64,000 bases of DNA, from assembly GCF_034044635.1 (NCBI RefSeq), contig NZ_JAXCLX010000002.1, forward strand, positions 744,001-808,000, given 5' to 3'. The DNA is from Dongia rigui (GTDB lineage: Bacteria > Pseudomonadota > Alphaproteobacteria > Dongiales > Dongiaceae). Positions 1 to 9,181 of the stretch are shown here, piece by piece; within the stretch, counting starts at the first letter, position 1, and each line of letters begins with the position of its first letter. The position numbers and the translations under genes are program-made. A model generated the notes under the pieces. It did no database searches. It was not told where the DNA came from and was given only the letters and a program-made list of their open reading frames with translations.

Positions 1-531
1 GCCGGGGGCGAAGACAACACGGCCTATGACGAGGTGCGTTACGAGGGCTATGGCCCGGGTGGCGTCGCGGTCATTGTCGAGGCCCTGACCGACAATCGCA
101 ACCGAACGGCCACTGAAGTGCGCACCGCCTTTGCCAAGGCTGGCGGAAACCTGGGCGAAACGAATTCGGTCAGTTTCATGTTCGAGCGCAAGGGCGTCAT
201 CCGCTATCCGGCGAAGGCGGGGAGTGCCGATGCCGTGTTCGAGGTGGCGCTTGAGGCCGGTGCCGACAACGTGGAATCCGACGCCGAGGCGCATGAGATC
301 ACCTGTGCGCCGGAGGATTTCGCGGCGGTCCGCGACGGCCTGGAAGCCAAGTTCAAGGAAGCCAAGGAAGCCCGCCTGCAATGGCGCCCGGTGACCACGG
401 CGCCGGTCGATGCCGAGACGGCCGAGGCGCTGTTCAAGCTGATCGACACGCTGGAAGACAATGACGACGTCCAGACTGTCAGCGCCAATTTCGAAGTGTC
501 GGAAGAGACGCTCGCCAAGCTGACGGCATAG
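1..531 (+). CDS. yebC: YebC/PmpR-family transcriptional regulator, 5' truncated
   Basis: The open frame runs in from the window edge, so only the last 176 residues of a roughly 245-residue protein are seen. The visible part opens inside the family's most conserved block ([20 protein letters not shown], then NRTA and GGNLGE). It continues through the acidic middle and C-terminal domains to a TAG stop. YebC proteins are cytoplasmic DNA-binding or ribosome-associated regulators; some members relieve ribosome stalling at proline stretches. A GTG at 34 is only an internal codon. Location directly before ruvC is the usual proteobacterial arrangement. The family assignment is firm; the regulatory target cannot be read from the sequence. 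Confidence 0.95.
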   Translation, partial: AGGEDNTAYDEVRYEGYGPGGVAVIVEALTDNRNRTATEVRTAFAKAGGNLGETNSVSFMFERKGVIRYPAKAGSADAVFEVALEAGADNVESDAEAHEITCAPEDFAAVRDGLEAKFKEAKEARLQWRPVTTAPVDAETAEALFKLIDTLEDNDDVQTVSANFEVSEETLAKLTA

Positions 532-546
532 AGCTTAAGGAACGGC

Positions 547-1062
547 ATGCGAATTCTCGGACTGGATCCCGGTCTGCAGCATACCGGCTGGGGCGTCATC
601 GACGCCGTCGGCTCGCGTATCTCCTATGTCGGTGCCGGCGTGGTGAATTCGGATGCCAAGCTCGATTTGGCGCAGCGCCTCGTTCAGATCCATGACGGGT
701 TGCGCGACGTGATCGACCGCCATCAACCAGACGAGGCGGCGGTGGAAGAAACTTTCGTCAACAAGAACCCGAGCTCGACGCTGAAACTCGGCCTGGCGCG
801 CGGCGTCTCACTGCTGGTGCCGGCGCTCTACAAGCTGCATGTCGCCGAATATCCCACCAACCTCGTGAAGAAGTCGGTGGTAGGGGCGGGGCACGCGGAC
901 AAGGAACAGGTCAAGATGATGGTGGGCGTGCTGCTGCCGGCGGCGCGCGACCAGAAGAGCTCTGATGCCGCCGATGCCTTGGCCGTCGCCATCTGCCATG
1001 CCCATCACATGGGGACGCTGGGGAAATGGGGTGCCAAGGACTTTCGTGAGGTTGCCCGTTGA
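547..1062 (+). CDS. ruvC: Crossover junction endodeoxyribonuclease RuvC
   Basis: RuvC is the Holliday-junction resolvase that nicks four-way junctions held by RuvAB. The 171-residue product has the normal family length. The acidic metal-binding residues are in place: D7 in LDPGLQ, E67/E68 in VEETFVNKN, and D140 and D143 in SDAADALAVAICH. An AAGGA Shine-Dalgarno lies 5 bases before the ATG. The stop codon overlaps the TTG start of ruvA, so the two are probably translationally coupled. This is the first gene of a ruvCAB unit 15 bases behind yebC. Confidence 0.97.
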   Translation: MRILGLDPGLQHTGWGVIDAVGSRISYVGAGVVNSDAKLDLAQRLVQIHDGLRDVIDRHQPDEAAVEETFVNKNPSSTLKLGLARGVSLLVPALYKLHVAEYPTNLVKKSVVGAGHADKEQVKMMVGVLLPAARDQKSSDAADALAVAICHAHHMGTLGKWGAKDFREVAR

Positions 1063-1679
1063 TCGGCAAGCTCACAGGTGTCGTGGACAGTGTCGCCAGC
1101 GATGCCGCGATCATCGACGTCAATGGCGTCGGTTATATCGTGCATGCCAGCAGCAAGACGCTGGGGCGGCTTGGGTCACGCGGCACGGCGGCAAGCCTCC
1201 TCATCGATACCCATGTGCGCGAGGATGCCATCTCGCTCTATGGTTTTGCCGAAACGGTCGAGCGCGACTGGTTCCGGGCGCTGCTCAACATTCAAGGCGT
1301 GGGTGCTAAAGTCGCCCTGAGTATTCTTTCTGTAATGGCGCCGGATGAACTGGCGCGTGCCATCGCCGCACAGGACAAGGCGGCGGTTGCACGCGCCAAT
1401 GGTGTCGGACCAAAGCTCGCCCAGCGTGTCGTTTCCGAAATGAAGGATAAGGCCGGTGGCATTGGCCTCGGCGCTGCGCTGGTGGGTGGCGATGTGGCAG
1501 TCGCGGCTGCAGTCGAAACCGCTGACGGGCCGCTGAACGACGCGGTCTCGGCGCTGGTCAATCTCGGCTATCGCCGCACGGAGGCCTACAGCGCCGTCGC
1601 CAAGGTGATGCAGAAGCAGGGCGCCAATGTCGGTCTCAATGAACTGATCGTGCATGGGCTCAAGGAACTCGCGCAATGA
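1059..1679 (+). CDS. ruvA: Holliday junction DNA helicase subunit RuvA
   Basis: RuvA is the tetrameric junction-binding subunit that recruits RuvB for branch migration. The 206-residue product begins [11 protein letters not shown], matching the canonical family N-terminus, so the TTG at 1059 is the start even though it is a rare codon. TTG shares bases with the ruvC stop (TTGA). Helix-hairpin-helix segments are visible ([14 protein letters not shown], and [19 protein letters not shown]). The C-terminal RuvB-contacting domain follows a variable alanine-rich linker. It overlaps ruvB by 4 bases. Confidence 0.97.
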   Translation: MIGKLTGVVDSVASDAAIIDVNGVGYIVHASSKTLGRLGSRGTAASLLIDTHVREDAISLYGFAETVERDWFRALLNIQGVGAKVALSILSVMAPDELARAIAAQDKAAVARANGVGPKLAQRVVSEMKDKAGGIGLGAALVGGDVAVAAAVETADGPLNDAVSALVNLGYRRTEAYSAVAKVMQKQGANVGLNELIVHGLKELAQ

Positions 1680-2746
1680 GCTCACCCATTCAAAATGCGG
1701 GTGAAACGCGCATGATCACGCCGGAGCGCGCCGAGGAAGACAACAGCGAGCAAAGTCTGCGGCCGCTGGCCCTGGGCGAGTTCATCGGGCAGCAGAAGCT
1801 GCGTGAAAACCTTGCCATCTTCATCGAAGCGGCAAAGGCGCGCGGCGAGGCGCTGGACCATGCGTTGTTCTACGGTCCGCCCGGCCTCGGCAAGACGACC
1901 CTTTCGCAGATCGTGGCGCGCGAACTCGGCGTGGGTTTTCGCGCAACCTCCGGCCCGGTGATCGCCAGGGCAGGGGATCTGGCGGCCCTCCTGACCAATT
2001 TGCAACCGCGCGACGTTCTGTTCATCGACGAGATTCATCGCCTGTCGCCAGCGGTCGAGGAGATCCTCTATCCGGCGATGGAGGACTTCCAGCTTGACCT
2101 CATCATCGGCGAAGGACCGGCGGCGCGCTCGGTGCGGATCGATTTGCCGAAGTTTACGCTGGTCGGTGCGACCACGCGCCTTGGCATGATCACGACGCCT
2201 TTGCGCGAGCGTTTTGGCATTCCCCTGCGGCTCAATTTCTATACCCATCCGGAATTGGAGTTGATCGTTCGTCGTGGCGCGCGTGTGCTGGGCCTCGATC
2301 TTGCCGATACGGGTGCCGCTGAAATCGCCCGCCGTGCGCGCGGAACACCGCGCGTTGCCGGCCGCCTGCTGCGCCGCGTGCGCGACTTTGCAATTGTCGC
2401 CAAGGTGAGCCGCGTCGAGGCTCACCACGCCGACGCGGCATTGACACGGCTCGAGGTCGATCAACTGGGCCTTGATGCGATGGACCGGCGCTATCTCACC
2501 TGCATCGCCGAGAATTATGACGGCGGTCCGGTAGGCGTCGAGACGATGGCGGCGGCACTTTCCGAACAGCGCGATACGATCGAAGATGCGATCGAACCCT
2601 ATCTCATCCAGCAAGGCCTGCTGCAGCGGACACCGCGCGGTCGCATGCTGACCCTGAACGGCTACAAGCATCTGGGCCTCACGCCCTCCAGCCATGCCGC
2701 ACAGGCCGATCTCCTCGGACCGGCGATCGGGGAGGATGAGCTGTGA
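1676..2746 (+). CDS. ruvB: Holliday junction DNA helicase RuvB
   Basis: RuvB is the hexameric AAA+ motor for branch migration. In the 356 residues one sees Walker A GPPGLGKT (about 67-74), Walker B FIDEIH (about 117-121), the sensor GATTR with the LRERFG arginine region, and the C-terminal winged helix with RTPRGR. The ATG overlaps the ruvA stop (ATGA). An ATG at 1712 would give a protein starting [10 protein letters not shown], which resembles many family N-termini, so the first dozen residues are uncertain. It is the last gene of the ruvCAB unit; a palindromic repeat follows. Confidence 0.96.
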   Translation: MSSPIQNAGETRMITPERAEEDNSEQSLRPLALGEFIGQQKLRENLAIFIEAAKARGEALDHALFYGPPGLGKTTLSQIVARELGVGFRATSGPVIARAGDLAALLTNLQPRDVLFIDEIHRLSPAVEEILYPAMEDFQLDLIIGEGPAARSVRIDLPKFTLVGATTRLGMITTPLRERFGIPLRLNFYTHPELELIVRRGARVLGLDLADTGAAEIARRARGTPRVAGRLLRRVRDFAIVAKVSRVEAHHADAALTRLEVDQLGLDAMDRRYLTCIAENYDGGPVGVETMAAALSEQRDTIEDAIEPYLIQQGLLQRTPRGRMLTLNGYKHLGLTPSSHAAQADLLGPAIGEDEL

Positions 2747-2763
2747 TGCCTACACCCGTCGCT

Positions 2764-2891
2764 CACCCCCTCTCCCCGACCCTCCCCCACGTAGGGGGGA
2801 GGGGGTGCGGTCGAGTTCGCCGTGCCGTTCGCGTTCAGCCTGGCTCTGATTCCCTCCCCCCCACGTGGGGGAGGGTTAGGGAGAGGGGGAG
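2764..2891. repeat. Inverted pair of 40-bp C/G-rich palindromic repeats (REP/BIME-like)
   Basis: Two copies of one 40-base element face each other: 2764-2803 and 2852-2891. The second, read on the minus strand, matches the first at nearly every position, and each has its own CCCCCACGT/ACGTGGGGG palindrome. A transcript could fold the two arms into one long stem with a loop of about 48 bases. The right arm ends in GAGAGGGGGA, which is also the Shine-Dalgarno of ybgC. Elements of this look are scattered between genes in many Proteobacteria. Confidence 0.8.
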
Positions 2892-2897
2892 CCAGCG

Positions 2898-3332
2898 ATG
2901 ACTCTCACCGCACTCAACACCGCTGCCGCGGCACACCATTTTCCGATCCGCGTTTATTACGAGGACACGGATGCGGGCGGCATTGTCTACTATGCCAATT
3001 ATCTGAAGTTCGCCGAGCGGGCGCGGACCGAGATGCTGCGCGAGGCCGGCTTTCACCATACCGCGATGATGCAGGGCGACGGGCTGATGCTGGCTGTGCG
3101 CCGCGTCAATGCCGAGTATCTGCGGCCAGCGAAGCTTGATGACGCCCTGGAAGTCGCCACCAGCGTCATCGGCCTTGGTGCCGCCACAATCGAGCTTGAT
3201 CAATCTATCCGACGCGGCGGGCAGGAGCTCTGCCGCGTCGTTGTGACCATTGCCTGCGTCGGGCGCGACGGTCGTCCCGCACGCCTGCCGGCACCTTTAC
3301 GCGCGGCGCTTTCCGCGCATCTCCCATCTTGA
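2898..3332 (+). CDS. ybgC: Tol-Pal-associated acyl-CoA thioesterase YbgC
   Basis: This is a hotdog-fold thioesterase that opens Tol-Pal operons, probably acting on acyl-CoA or acyl-ACP at the inner face of the membrane. The 144 residues contain the family signature YYEDTDAGGIVYYANYLKFA; the second aspartate of EDTD (D25) is the expected catalytic residue. ERARTEMLREAG follows, as in other YbgC proteins. The Shine-Dalgarno is supplied by the right arm of the upstream repeat, 7 bases before the ATG. tolQ follows after 20 bases, so the gene heads the tol operon. Confidence 0.93.
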   Translation: MTLTALNTAAAAHHFPIRVYYEDTDAGGIVYYANYLKFAERARTEMLREAGFHHTAMMQGDGLMLAVRRVNAEYLRPAKLDDALEVATSVIGLGAATIELDQSIRRGGQELCRVVVTIACVGRDGRPARLPAPLRAALSAHLPS

Positions 3333-3352
3333 AGAAGAAGTGAAGAAGAACC

Positions 3353-4150
3353 ATGGATCCGCAACAGCCAGCACCATCTGCCACCCCCGTTGCCCCGGTT
3401 TCGGGCAATGTCATTGACGGGGTCAATGTCGCCGCCCAGAACGCGGTCGGCATGCCGAGCGCCGCAAGTCATGACCTGTCTGTCTGGACCCTGTTCCTGC
3501 AGGCCGACTGGATCGTCAAAGGCGTGATGCTGTTTCTGCTCGGCGCCTCGATCTGGAGCTGGGCGATCATTTTCGACAAGATCATCCGCCTGCGCCGCCT
3601 GCGGGAACAGGCCCGCCAGTTCGAAGAAGCGTTCTGGTCCGGCGGCTCGCTGGAAGAGCTTTACGACCGCATCTCGAACCGCCCGACCGACCCGATGTCG
3701 TCGATCTTCGTCGCCGCCATGCGCGAATGGCGCCGGTCGGCCGCGAAGGGGCTGCTGGCGTCGGAGCAGTTCCGCGAGAGCCTGCAGGACCGCATCGAGC
3801 GCGTCATGAACATCACGCTCGGCCGCGAGATGGATCAGATCGAGCGCTACATGGGGTATCTGGCCTCGGTCGGTTCGGCAGCCCCATTCATTGGCCTCTT
3901 CGGCACGGTCTGGGGCATCATGAATTCGTTCGCCGCCATCGCCGGTTCGAAGAACACGACGCTGGCGGTGGTCGCCCCGGGTATCGCCGAAGCACTCTTT
4001 GCGACGGCGCTTGGCCTCGTTGCCGCCATTCCTGCGGTCCTTGCCTATAACAAGCTTTCGAGCGACATCAACCGTTACGGCAACCGGCTGGAGGCTTTTG
4101 CCGGCGAGTTCGGTGCCATCCTCTCGCGTCAGCTCGAGGAGAAGCACTAA
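3353..4150 (+). CDS. tolQ: Tol-Pal system proton-channel subunit TolQ
   Basis: TolQ is an inner-membrane protein of the ExbB/MotA class that, with TolR, uses the proton gradient to drive TolA during cell division. Three membrane spans are visible at about residues 54-75, 168-190 and 210-232, with the large cytoplasmic loop between the first two. The last two contain the conserved GLFGTVWGIMNSF and APGIAEALFATALGL motifs. At 265 residues it is longer than E. coli TolQ (230), because of a Pro/Ala-rich N-terminal extension of some 35 residues. The stop overlaps the tolR start by one base (TAATG). Confidence 0.96.
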   Translation: MDPQQPAPSATPVAPVSGNVIDGVNVAAQNAVGMPSAASHDLSVWTLFLQADWIVKGVMLFLLGASIWSWAIIFDKIIRLRRLREQARQFEEAFWSGGSLEELYDRISNRPTDPMSSIFVAAMREWRRSAAKGLLASEQFRESLQDRIERVMNITLGREMDQIERYMGYLASVGSAAPFIGLFGTVWGIMNSFAAIAGSKNTTLAVVAPGIAEALFATALGLVAAIPAVLAYNKLSSDINRYGNRLEAFAGEFGAILSRQLEEKH

Positions 4151-4620
4151 TGGCCGTCAAGCTCGGCGCCGGCGGCCACCCGTCGCGCGGGCATTCGCGG
4201 CGGCGCAAGTTCTCGCCGATGGCCGATATCAACGTGACGCCGATGGTCGACGTCATGCTGGTGCTGCTCATCATCTTCATGGTGACGGCACCGCTGCTGA
4301 CCGTCGGCGTCGAGGTCGAACTCCCCAAGACCAGCGCCGAGGCGATGTCGAACCCAGACGAGCCACTGGTTGTAACCGTCCGCTCCGACAATGCCGTGTT
4401 CCTGCAAGAGACGCAGATCTCCATCGAGGAGGTGGGGCCGCGCCTCAAGGCCATCACCATGAACAAGCCGGACACGATCATTTACGTTCGTGGCGACGCG
4501 ACGGCGAACTGGGACGGCATTGCCCAAGTTTTGGCGGAATTGCAGGCTAATGGTTTCAACAAGGTCGGTATCGTGACCGATACCAAGGCCAGTGGTGAGC
4601 CGGCAAAGAAGTCGAACTGA
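4150..4620 (+). CDS. tolR: Tol-Pal system protein TolR
   Basis: TolR is the ExbD-family partner of TolQ: one membrane span near the N-terminus and a periplasmic domain. The 156-residue protein has the signature ADINVTPMVDVMLVLLIIFM, whose aspartate (D34) is the expected proton-carrying residue. The N-terminus is basic (GHSRRRKFSPM), as expected for a cytoplasmic stub. The ATG overlaps the tolQ stop, suggesting coupled translation and fixed stoichiometry. Confidence 0.96.
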   Translation: MAVKLGAGGHPSRGHSRRRKFSPMADINVTPMVDVMLVLLIIFMVTAPLLTVGVEVELPKTSAEAMSNPDEPLVVTVRSDNAVFLQETQISIEEVGPRLKAITMNKPDTIIYVRGDATANWDGIAQVLAELQANGFNKVGIVTDTKASGEPAKKSN

Positions 4621-4624
4621 CGCT

Positions 4625-5536
4625 ATGAATTTCGTGATGGAAAAGCTGGGATTCGATGCGGAACTCAATCGGGGCTTCGTTGCTTCGGTCTTGTTCCATG
4701 TCGGCCTCTTCCTGGTGGCGTGGTTCGGCCTGCCGCATCTGTTTGAAGACGATCTGATCTACGAACAGGACGGCATCAAAGGCGCGATCATCTCGGAACT
4801 CACCAAGGCACCGAGAGTCGACAAGGTTTCCGACAAGGTGCCGGACAAGCCCAAGAAGCAGAAGGTCGAGCAGCCCAAGAAGGATGCGAAGCCCGCGCCT
4901 GTCAAAGAAAACCCAAAACCTGCTGCGGCACCTCCGCCGCCACAGGTCGAGGAACAGGCGGTCGTCATTCCGGACCAGACCAAGACCGAGCCGGACAAGA
5001 AGGTCGAAAAGAAGCCGGACCAAAAACCCAAGAACCAGAATAAGAATAAGCCGGACGATACCAACAAGAAGAAGCAGAAGCAGCAGGACGAGGACTTTGC
5101 CAAAGTTCTCGCTGGAATTGCTCCGGACCAAGCTGCGGATGCTCCGCCAGAAGAGCCGACGCAAAAGGCGGCGGCTGCCCCGACCGAGGAAACGGAAGGC
5201 CAACGCACGGCGCTTGAAGGCGATGTGGCCGTGAGTGCTACGGATGCCGAGAGCATTAGCCAGCAAATCGGCCGCAACTGGCGGGTCGATGTGGGGGCAC
5301 TCCCCGACCCGTCGCAGTACATGGCTTTTCTGCGGGTGACGTTCGACAGTGCCGGGAATGTGCTGACTGTGGAGTTCCTGGAGCAGAACAGGATGGGTGA
5401 TTCCCGCTATCGCATGGTTGCAGAATCCTGCCGCCGGGCGTTCTTCATCACCAAGCAGATCAAGGCGCCGTCTGGCAAGCCGCTGCCGCCCTCCATTCGA
5501 TTCGGTTGCGATCCGCAATACGCCAATGGTGCTTAA
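4625..5536 (+). CDS. tolA: Tol-Pal system protein TolA
   Basis: TolA bridges the inner membrane (TolQR) to periplasmic TolB. The 303 residues show an N-terminal membrane span (about 16-38), a long Lys/Pro/Glu/Gln-rich stalk (about 70-200) and a compact C-terminal domain with SYRMVAESCRRAFF-like helices and two cysteines, ending RFGCDPQYANGA. I chose the ATG at 4625, five bases after the tolR stop, because the product then begins MNFVMEKLGF just before the span. A longer frame from 4592 would overlap tolR. Low-complexity stalks vary freely between species. Confidence 0.9.
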   Translation: MNFVMEKLGFDAELNRGFVASVLFHVGLFLVAWFGLPHLFEDDLIYEQDGIKGAIISELTKAPRVDKVSDKVPDKPKKQKVEQPKKDAKPAPVKENPKPAAAPPPPQVEEQAVVIPDQTKTEPDKKVEKKPDQKPKNQNKNKPDDTNKKKQKQQDEDFAKVLAGIAPDQAADAPPEEPTQKAAAAPTEETEGQRTALEGDVAVSATDAESISQQIGRNWRVDVGALPDPSQYMAFLRVTFDSAGNVLTVEFLEQNRMGDSRYRMVAESCRRAFFITKQIKAPSGKPLPPSIRFGCDPQYANGA

Positions 5537-5686
5537 ACTGTTCAGTGATGAACCAATGGTCTCGTCGCGCGTTTGTAAGATGTCAAATGTAGTGAATTAG
5601 AGTAGAAGTTAAGAATTAGCGATCAACAGTGGCGCTGTCATTTTGGGCAGGCGCTGGCAGAGATACGAAGACAAGAGGCATAAGCG

Positions 5687-7015
5687 ATGATGCAGAGTTT
5701 GAAGTATTTTGTCCGCGCCGCAGCGGTTAGCTTGGCGCTGGTCGCGGTTCCCTTGGCAGCGTCAGCCGAGCCGACGATCATCATTAAGCCAGGCGCTAAG
5801 CCCGAGCCGATGCCGATCGCCATCCCGGATTTCTTCGGTGGTACCGCAAACGACGGCCAAATGGCGCGCGATCTTGCCGCCGTGATTTCGGCCGACCTTG
5901 AGCGCTCGGGCCTTTTTGCGCCGATCGACAAGAAGGCCTTCATCCAGGATAGCGCATCGCTTCAGCAAGGAACGCCGCGTTTCCAGGATTGGAAGCTGAT
6001 TAATGCTCAGGCGCTCATTTCCGGGAATGTGACGTCGCAGGCAAATGGCCAGGTCAGCGTGCAGTTCCGCCTCTGGGACGTCTATGGCGAACAGCAGATG
6101 ACTGGCTTCCAGTATAATGCCGCCAACAATAACTGGCGCCGTGTGGCCCATAAAATTGCTGACGAGGTATATAAACGGGTCACGGGCGAGGAGGGTTACT
6201 TCGATACCCGCATCGTCTACATCTCGGAGACTGGGCCCAAGCAGAAGCGTATCAAGCGCCTTGCCATCATGGATCAGGACGGCGAGAACCATAAGAACCT
6301 CACCGATGGCGGCACGCTGGTGCTCACGCCGCGCTTCTCGCCGGCGGCACAGGACATCACCTACATGTCCTATTATGGCAACAAGCCGCGCGTTTACCTG
6401 TTCAACATCGACAGCGGCCAGCAGGAAGTTCTGGGCGATTTCCCGGGCATGACGTTCGCGCCGCGCTTCTCGCCGGATGGTTCCAAAGTCATCATGAGCA
6501 TGGCGCAGAACGGCAACACGGATGTTTATGTGATGGATATCCGGACGCGTCGCCAGCAGCGCCTGACCAACACGCCGGGTATCGATACCGGTGCCAGCTA
6601 TGCGCCGGACGGAAAGCAGATCACTTTTGAAAGCGATCGCGGCGGCAGCCAGCAGATCTATGTCATGGGTGCGGATGGCGGCGGGGCGCGCCGCATCAGC
6701 AAGGGGCCGGGGCGTTATGGCACCCCGGTTTGGTCGCCCCGCGGTGATCTCATCGCCTTCACCCGCCAGTACCAGGGCAGCTTCTATATTGGTGTGATGC
6801 GCCCGGACGGATCGGGTGAACGGATGCTGTCGCAAGGCTGGCTGATCGAAGGCCCGACCTGGGCGCCCAACGGTCGTGTTCTGGCCTATTTCAAACAGGA
6901 GCCGTCGGGGAAAACCCAACTGCATTCTATCGATCTGACCGGGTTCAATGAGCGCGTTATGAAAACGCCACTGGACGGGTCAGATCCGGCATGGTCGCCC
7001 TTGCTGCAGGACTAA
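5687..7015 (+). CDS. tolB: Tol-Pal periplasmic propeller protein TolB
   Basis: TolB is a periplasmic protein that binds Pal through its six-bladed propeller and TolA through its extreme mature N-terminus. A signal peptide is clear ([14 protein letters not shown], cleavage before EPTIIIKPG). The mature start [15 protein letters not shown] lines up with the E. coli TolA-binding strand EVRIVIDSGVDS. An alpha/beta N-domain follows, then WD40-like PD40 blades ([40 protein letters not shown]). It is 442 residues long. A second ATG at 5690 is equally possible. The 150-base gap before it may hold a separate promoter. Confidence 0.95.
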   Translation: MMQSLKYFVRAAAVSLALVAVPLAASAEPTIIIKPGAKPEPMPIAIPDFFGGTANDGQMARDLAAVISADLERSGLFAPIDKKAFIQDSASLQQGTPRFQDWKLINAQALISGNVTSQANGQVSVQFRLWDVYGEQQMTGFQYNAANNNWRRVAHKIADEVYKRVTGEEGYFDTRIVYISETGPKQKRIKRLAIMDQDGENHKNLTDGGTLVLTPRFSPAAQDITYMSYYGNKPRVYLFNIDSGQQEVLGDFPGMTFAPRFSPDGSKVIMSMAQNGNTDVYVMDIRTRRQQRLTNTPGIDTGASYAPDGKQITFESDRGGSQQIYVMGADGGGARRISKGPGRYGTPVWSPRGDLIAFTRQYQGSFYIGVMRPDGSGERMLSQGWLIEGPTWAPNGRVLAYFKQEPSGKTQLHSIDLTGFNERVMKTPLDGSDPAWSPLLQD

Positions 7016-7047
7016 CTATCGCGATGCTGCTGGGGGAGCGGCGCATA

Positions 7048-8343
7048 GTGGTCGGGCAAACTGGTAGGAGCGCTGCAGTAGCGCTCCTACTTGTCTTGGC
7101 GTTCCCCTTGTTCGCCAAAGCGGATGGGCTTGAGACGCAGTCCATCGCTATCCCAGACTTTCACGGCGAGTCATCGCGGGAACAGTCGCTAGCCGAGGAT
7201 GTCACAAACATCATCCGCAATGATCTGGCAGGCAGCGGGATTTTCACGCAGCCGGATCGATCTGTTTTCCCGCAAGACCCCGAGGAATTGCAGGAGATGC
7301 CGCGTCTGGCGAACTGGCGGAAGATTGGCGCAAAGACGCTGGTCACCGGCAATGTGGACGCGCTCGGGGACGGCGTTGTCGTCCTGCAGTTCCGATTGTG
7401 GGGGTTGGATCCCGAGGTCCAGATAGCCGGTTTCGAGTACCGGGCCTATGCCACCAACATGCGACGTGTCGCCCATAAGATTGCCGACGAGATCTACGAG
7501 CGGCTGACTGGCGAAAGTGGCTATTTCGATACGCGCATTGCCTACGTCGCGGAATCTGGACCGAAGAGCAAGCGCATCAAGAAGATCGCTATCATGGATC
7601 AGGACGGCGCCAATGCTGTCGACCTAACGGACGGCAGTGACCTGGTTCTCACGCCGCGCTTTTCACCGTCAGGGCAGGATCTGCTCTACATGTCCTATTA
7701 CGGGGACAAGCCAAGGGTCTACCTCTTCAACATTGCCACCGGTGAACAGGAGTGGCTGCGCGAATTTCGCAGCATGACCTTCGCGCCGCGCTTTTCGCCT
7801 GATGGGGACCGCATCATTCTCAGCATGGCGGAATCCGGCAACTCGGACATCTACGTCATCGATATCCGCACGCACCGCGTCAAGCGCCTGACCGAGACGG
7901 CCGGGATCGATACGGCACCGAGCTATTCCCCAGATGGTAGCCAGATTGCCTTCGAAAGCGACCGAGACGGCAGTCAGCAGATCTATGCGATGTGGTCTGA
8001 CGGATCAGAGCCAGTACGTATCAGCAAAGGTCCGGGCCGCTACGGGACCCCCGTCTGGTCGCCAAATGGCGACCTCATCGCCTTCACCCGCCAGTACCAG
8101 GGCAGCTTCTATATTGGTGTGATGCGGCCGGACGGGTCGGGGGAGCGGATGCTGTCCCAGGGCTGGCTGATCGAAGGCCCGAGCTGGGCCCCCAATGGCC
8201 GCGTTTTGGTCTATTTCAAGCAGGAGCCGTCGGGCAAAACTGAACTGCATTCTATCGATCTGACCGGCAACAATGAGCGTGTCATGAAAACGCCACTGGA
8301 CGGGTCGGATCCGGCATGGTCGCCCTTGCTTGGGAATCAATAA
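7048..8343 (+). CDS. Second TolB-like periplasmic propeller protein (tandem paralogue)
   Basis: This is a complete second TolB directly behind the first. It has a signal peptide ([17 protein letters not shown]), the N-domain ([36 protein letters not shown]) and the same PD40 blades. Two features set it apart. The mature protein starts [13 protein letters not shown] and lacks the strand that carries the TolA-binding box. The last 100 or so residues are almost identical to TolB, whereas the N-domain is clearly diverged. GTG 7048 is chosen because GGGGGAG sits 9 bases upstream and gives a compact signal peptide; ATG 7024 or ATG 6991 (overlapping tolB) are alternatives. The function is inferred: a Pal-binding TolB variant. 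Confidence 0.88.
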   Translation: MVGQTGRSAAVALLLVLAFPLFAKADGLETQSIAIPDFHGESSREQSLAEDVTNIIRNDLAGSGIFTQPDRSVFPQDPEELQEMPRLANWRKIGAKTLVTGNVDALGDGVVVLQFRLWGLDPEVQIAGFEYRAYATNMRRVAHKIADEIYERLTGESGYFDTRIAYVAESGPKSKRIKKIAIMDQDGANAVDLTDGSDLVLTPRFSPSGQDLLYMSYYGDKPRVYLFNIATGEQEWLREFRSMTFAPRFSPDGDRIILSMAESGNSDIYVIDIRTHRVKRLTETAGIDTAPSYSPDGSQIAFESDRDGSQQIYAMWSDGSEPVRISKGPGRYGTPVWSPNGDLIAFTRQYQGSFYIGVMRPDGSGERMLSQGWLIEGPSWAPNGRVLVYFKQEPSGKTELHSIDLTGNNERVMKTPLDGSDPAWSPLLGNQ

Positions 8344-8497
8344 TGATCTATGTTCCGCCCCGATTCTAGGATCAACTAGACCCTGGAATACCTTGATTCA
8401 GCGCGGAATTTAATGCGCGGGCAGATCGGCGATCCACAATCGGGGGGTGGTCGGGGGATTTGCTCGGGCGAAGAACGGACAAAAGAGGAAACTAAAA

Positions 8498-9004
8498 ATG
8501 CGTCTTTCGATCTTGTCGGCCCTGGCTGCGGCCGCTCTCCTGGCAGCCTGTTCGTCGGACGTTCCGGTGAACGACGCTGGCGGCGCCGGTTCGGGTAACA
8601 CGGCCTCGACGGCTGACAGCTCCGGCGTTGCCGGTGCGGCAGTCCCGGGTTCGCCGGAGGACTTCAACCAGAATGTCGGTAACACCGTCTATTTCGACCT
8701 CGACAGCTACAGCCTGAGCTCGGACGCTCAGAGCCAGCTGCAGCGTCAGGCCGCTTGGCTGACCCAGTACCCGCAGCGTACGCTGACCGTCGAAGGTCAT
8801 GCTGACGAGCGCGGCACGCGTGAGTACAACCTCGCCCTCGGCGAGCGTCGTGCGAACTCGGTCGCCAACTACCTGGTCGCCCTCGGCGTCGACAAGGCCC
8901 GCTTGAGCACCATCTCTTACGGCAAGGAGCGTCCGCTCTGCACCGAGAGCGATGAGTCCTGCTGGTCGCAGAACCGTCGTGGCGTCAGCGCCATCAACCA
9001 GTAA
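8498..9004 (+). CDS. pal: Peptidoglycan-associated lipoprotein Pal (copy 1)
   Basis: Pal anchors the outer membrane to peptidoglycan and is the partner of TolB. The 168-residue product has a lipoprotein signal (ILSALAAAALLAAC, lipid on C18), a short Ser/Gly/Ala linker and an OmpA-C domain from about residue 60. The diaminopimelate-binding block GHADERGTREYNLALGERRA is intact. A cysteine pair (PLCTESDESCW) near the C-terminus could form a disulfide. AGAGGA sits 8 bases before the chosen ATG; an upstream in-frame extension has no signal-peptide logic. A terminator hairpin follows 33 bases after the stop. Confidence 0.95.
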   Translation: MRLSILSALAAAALLAACSSDVPVNDAGGAGSGNTASTADSSGVAGAAVPGSPEDFNQNVGNTVYFDLDSYSLSSDAQSQLQRQAAWLTQYPQRTLTVEGHADERGTREYNLALGERRANSVANYLVALGVDKARLSTISYGKERPLCTESDESCWSQNRRGVSAINQ

Positions 9005-9037
9005 TCTCGCTGGTTTCAGCAGATAACTGGCGTCATC

Positions 9038-9072
9038 AACGCCGGCCTGGAGAAATCCGGGCCGGCGTTTTT
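9038..9072 (+). terminator. Rho-independent terminator after pal
   Basis: A 10-bp stem (9038-9047 with 9060-9069, AACGCCGGCC/GGCCGGCGTT) and a 12-base loop are followed by a run of five T. It lies between pal and pal2, so pal2 should be transcribed by read-through or from its own promoter. Confidence 0.8.
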
Positions 9073-9181
9073 GTTTGCGCGCAGATTCCCCGTCTTCGCG
9101 CCATTTCCGCCGCAATCCCGCCCTCTTTGGCGTCGAGTTTGTCCGGGTTGGGAACTTTCAACCTCAAGAGGGGACAACTCG

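Noticed and set aside
4556-5518. Leu/Arg-rich 320-codon frame opposite tolA
   Set aside because: Its low-complexity Leu/Arg runs are the complement of the Lys/Pro-rich TolA stalk.
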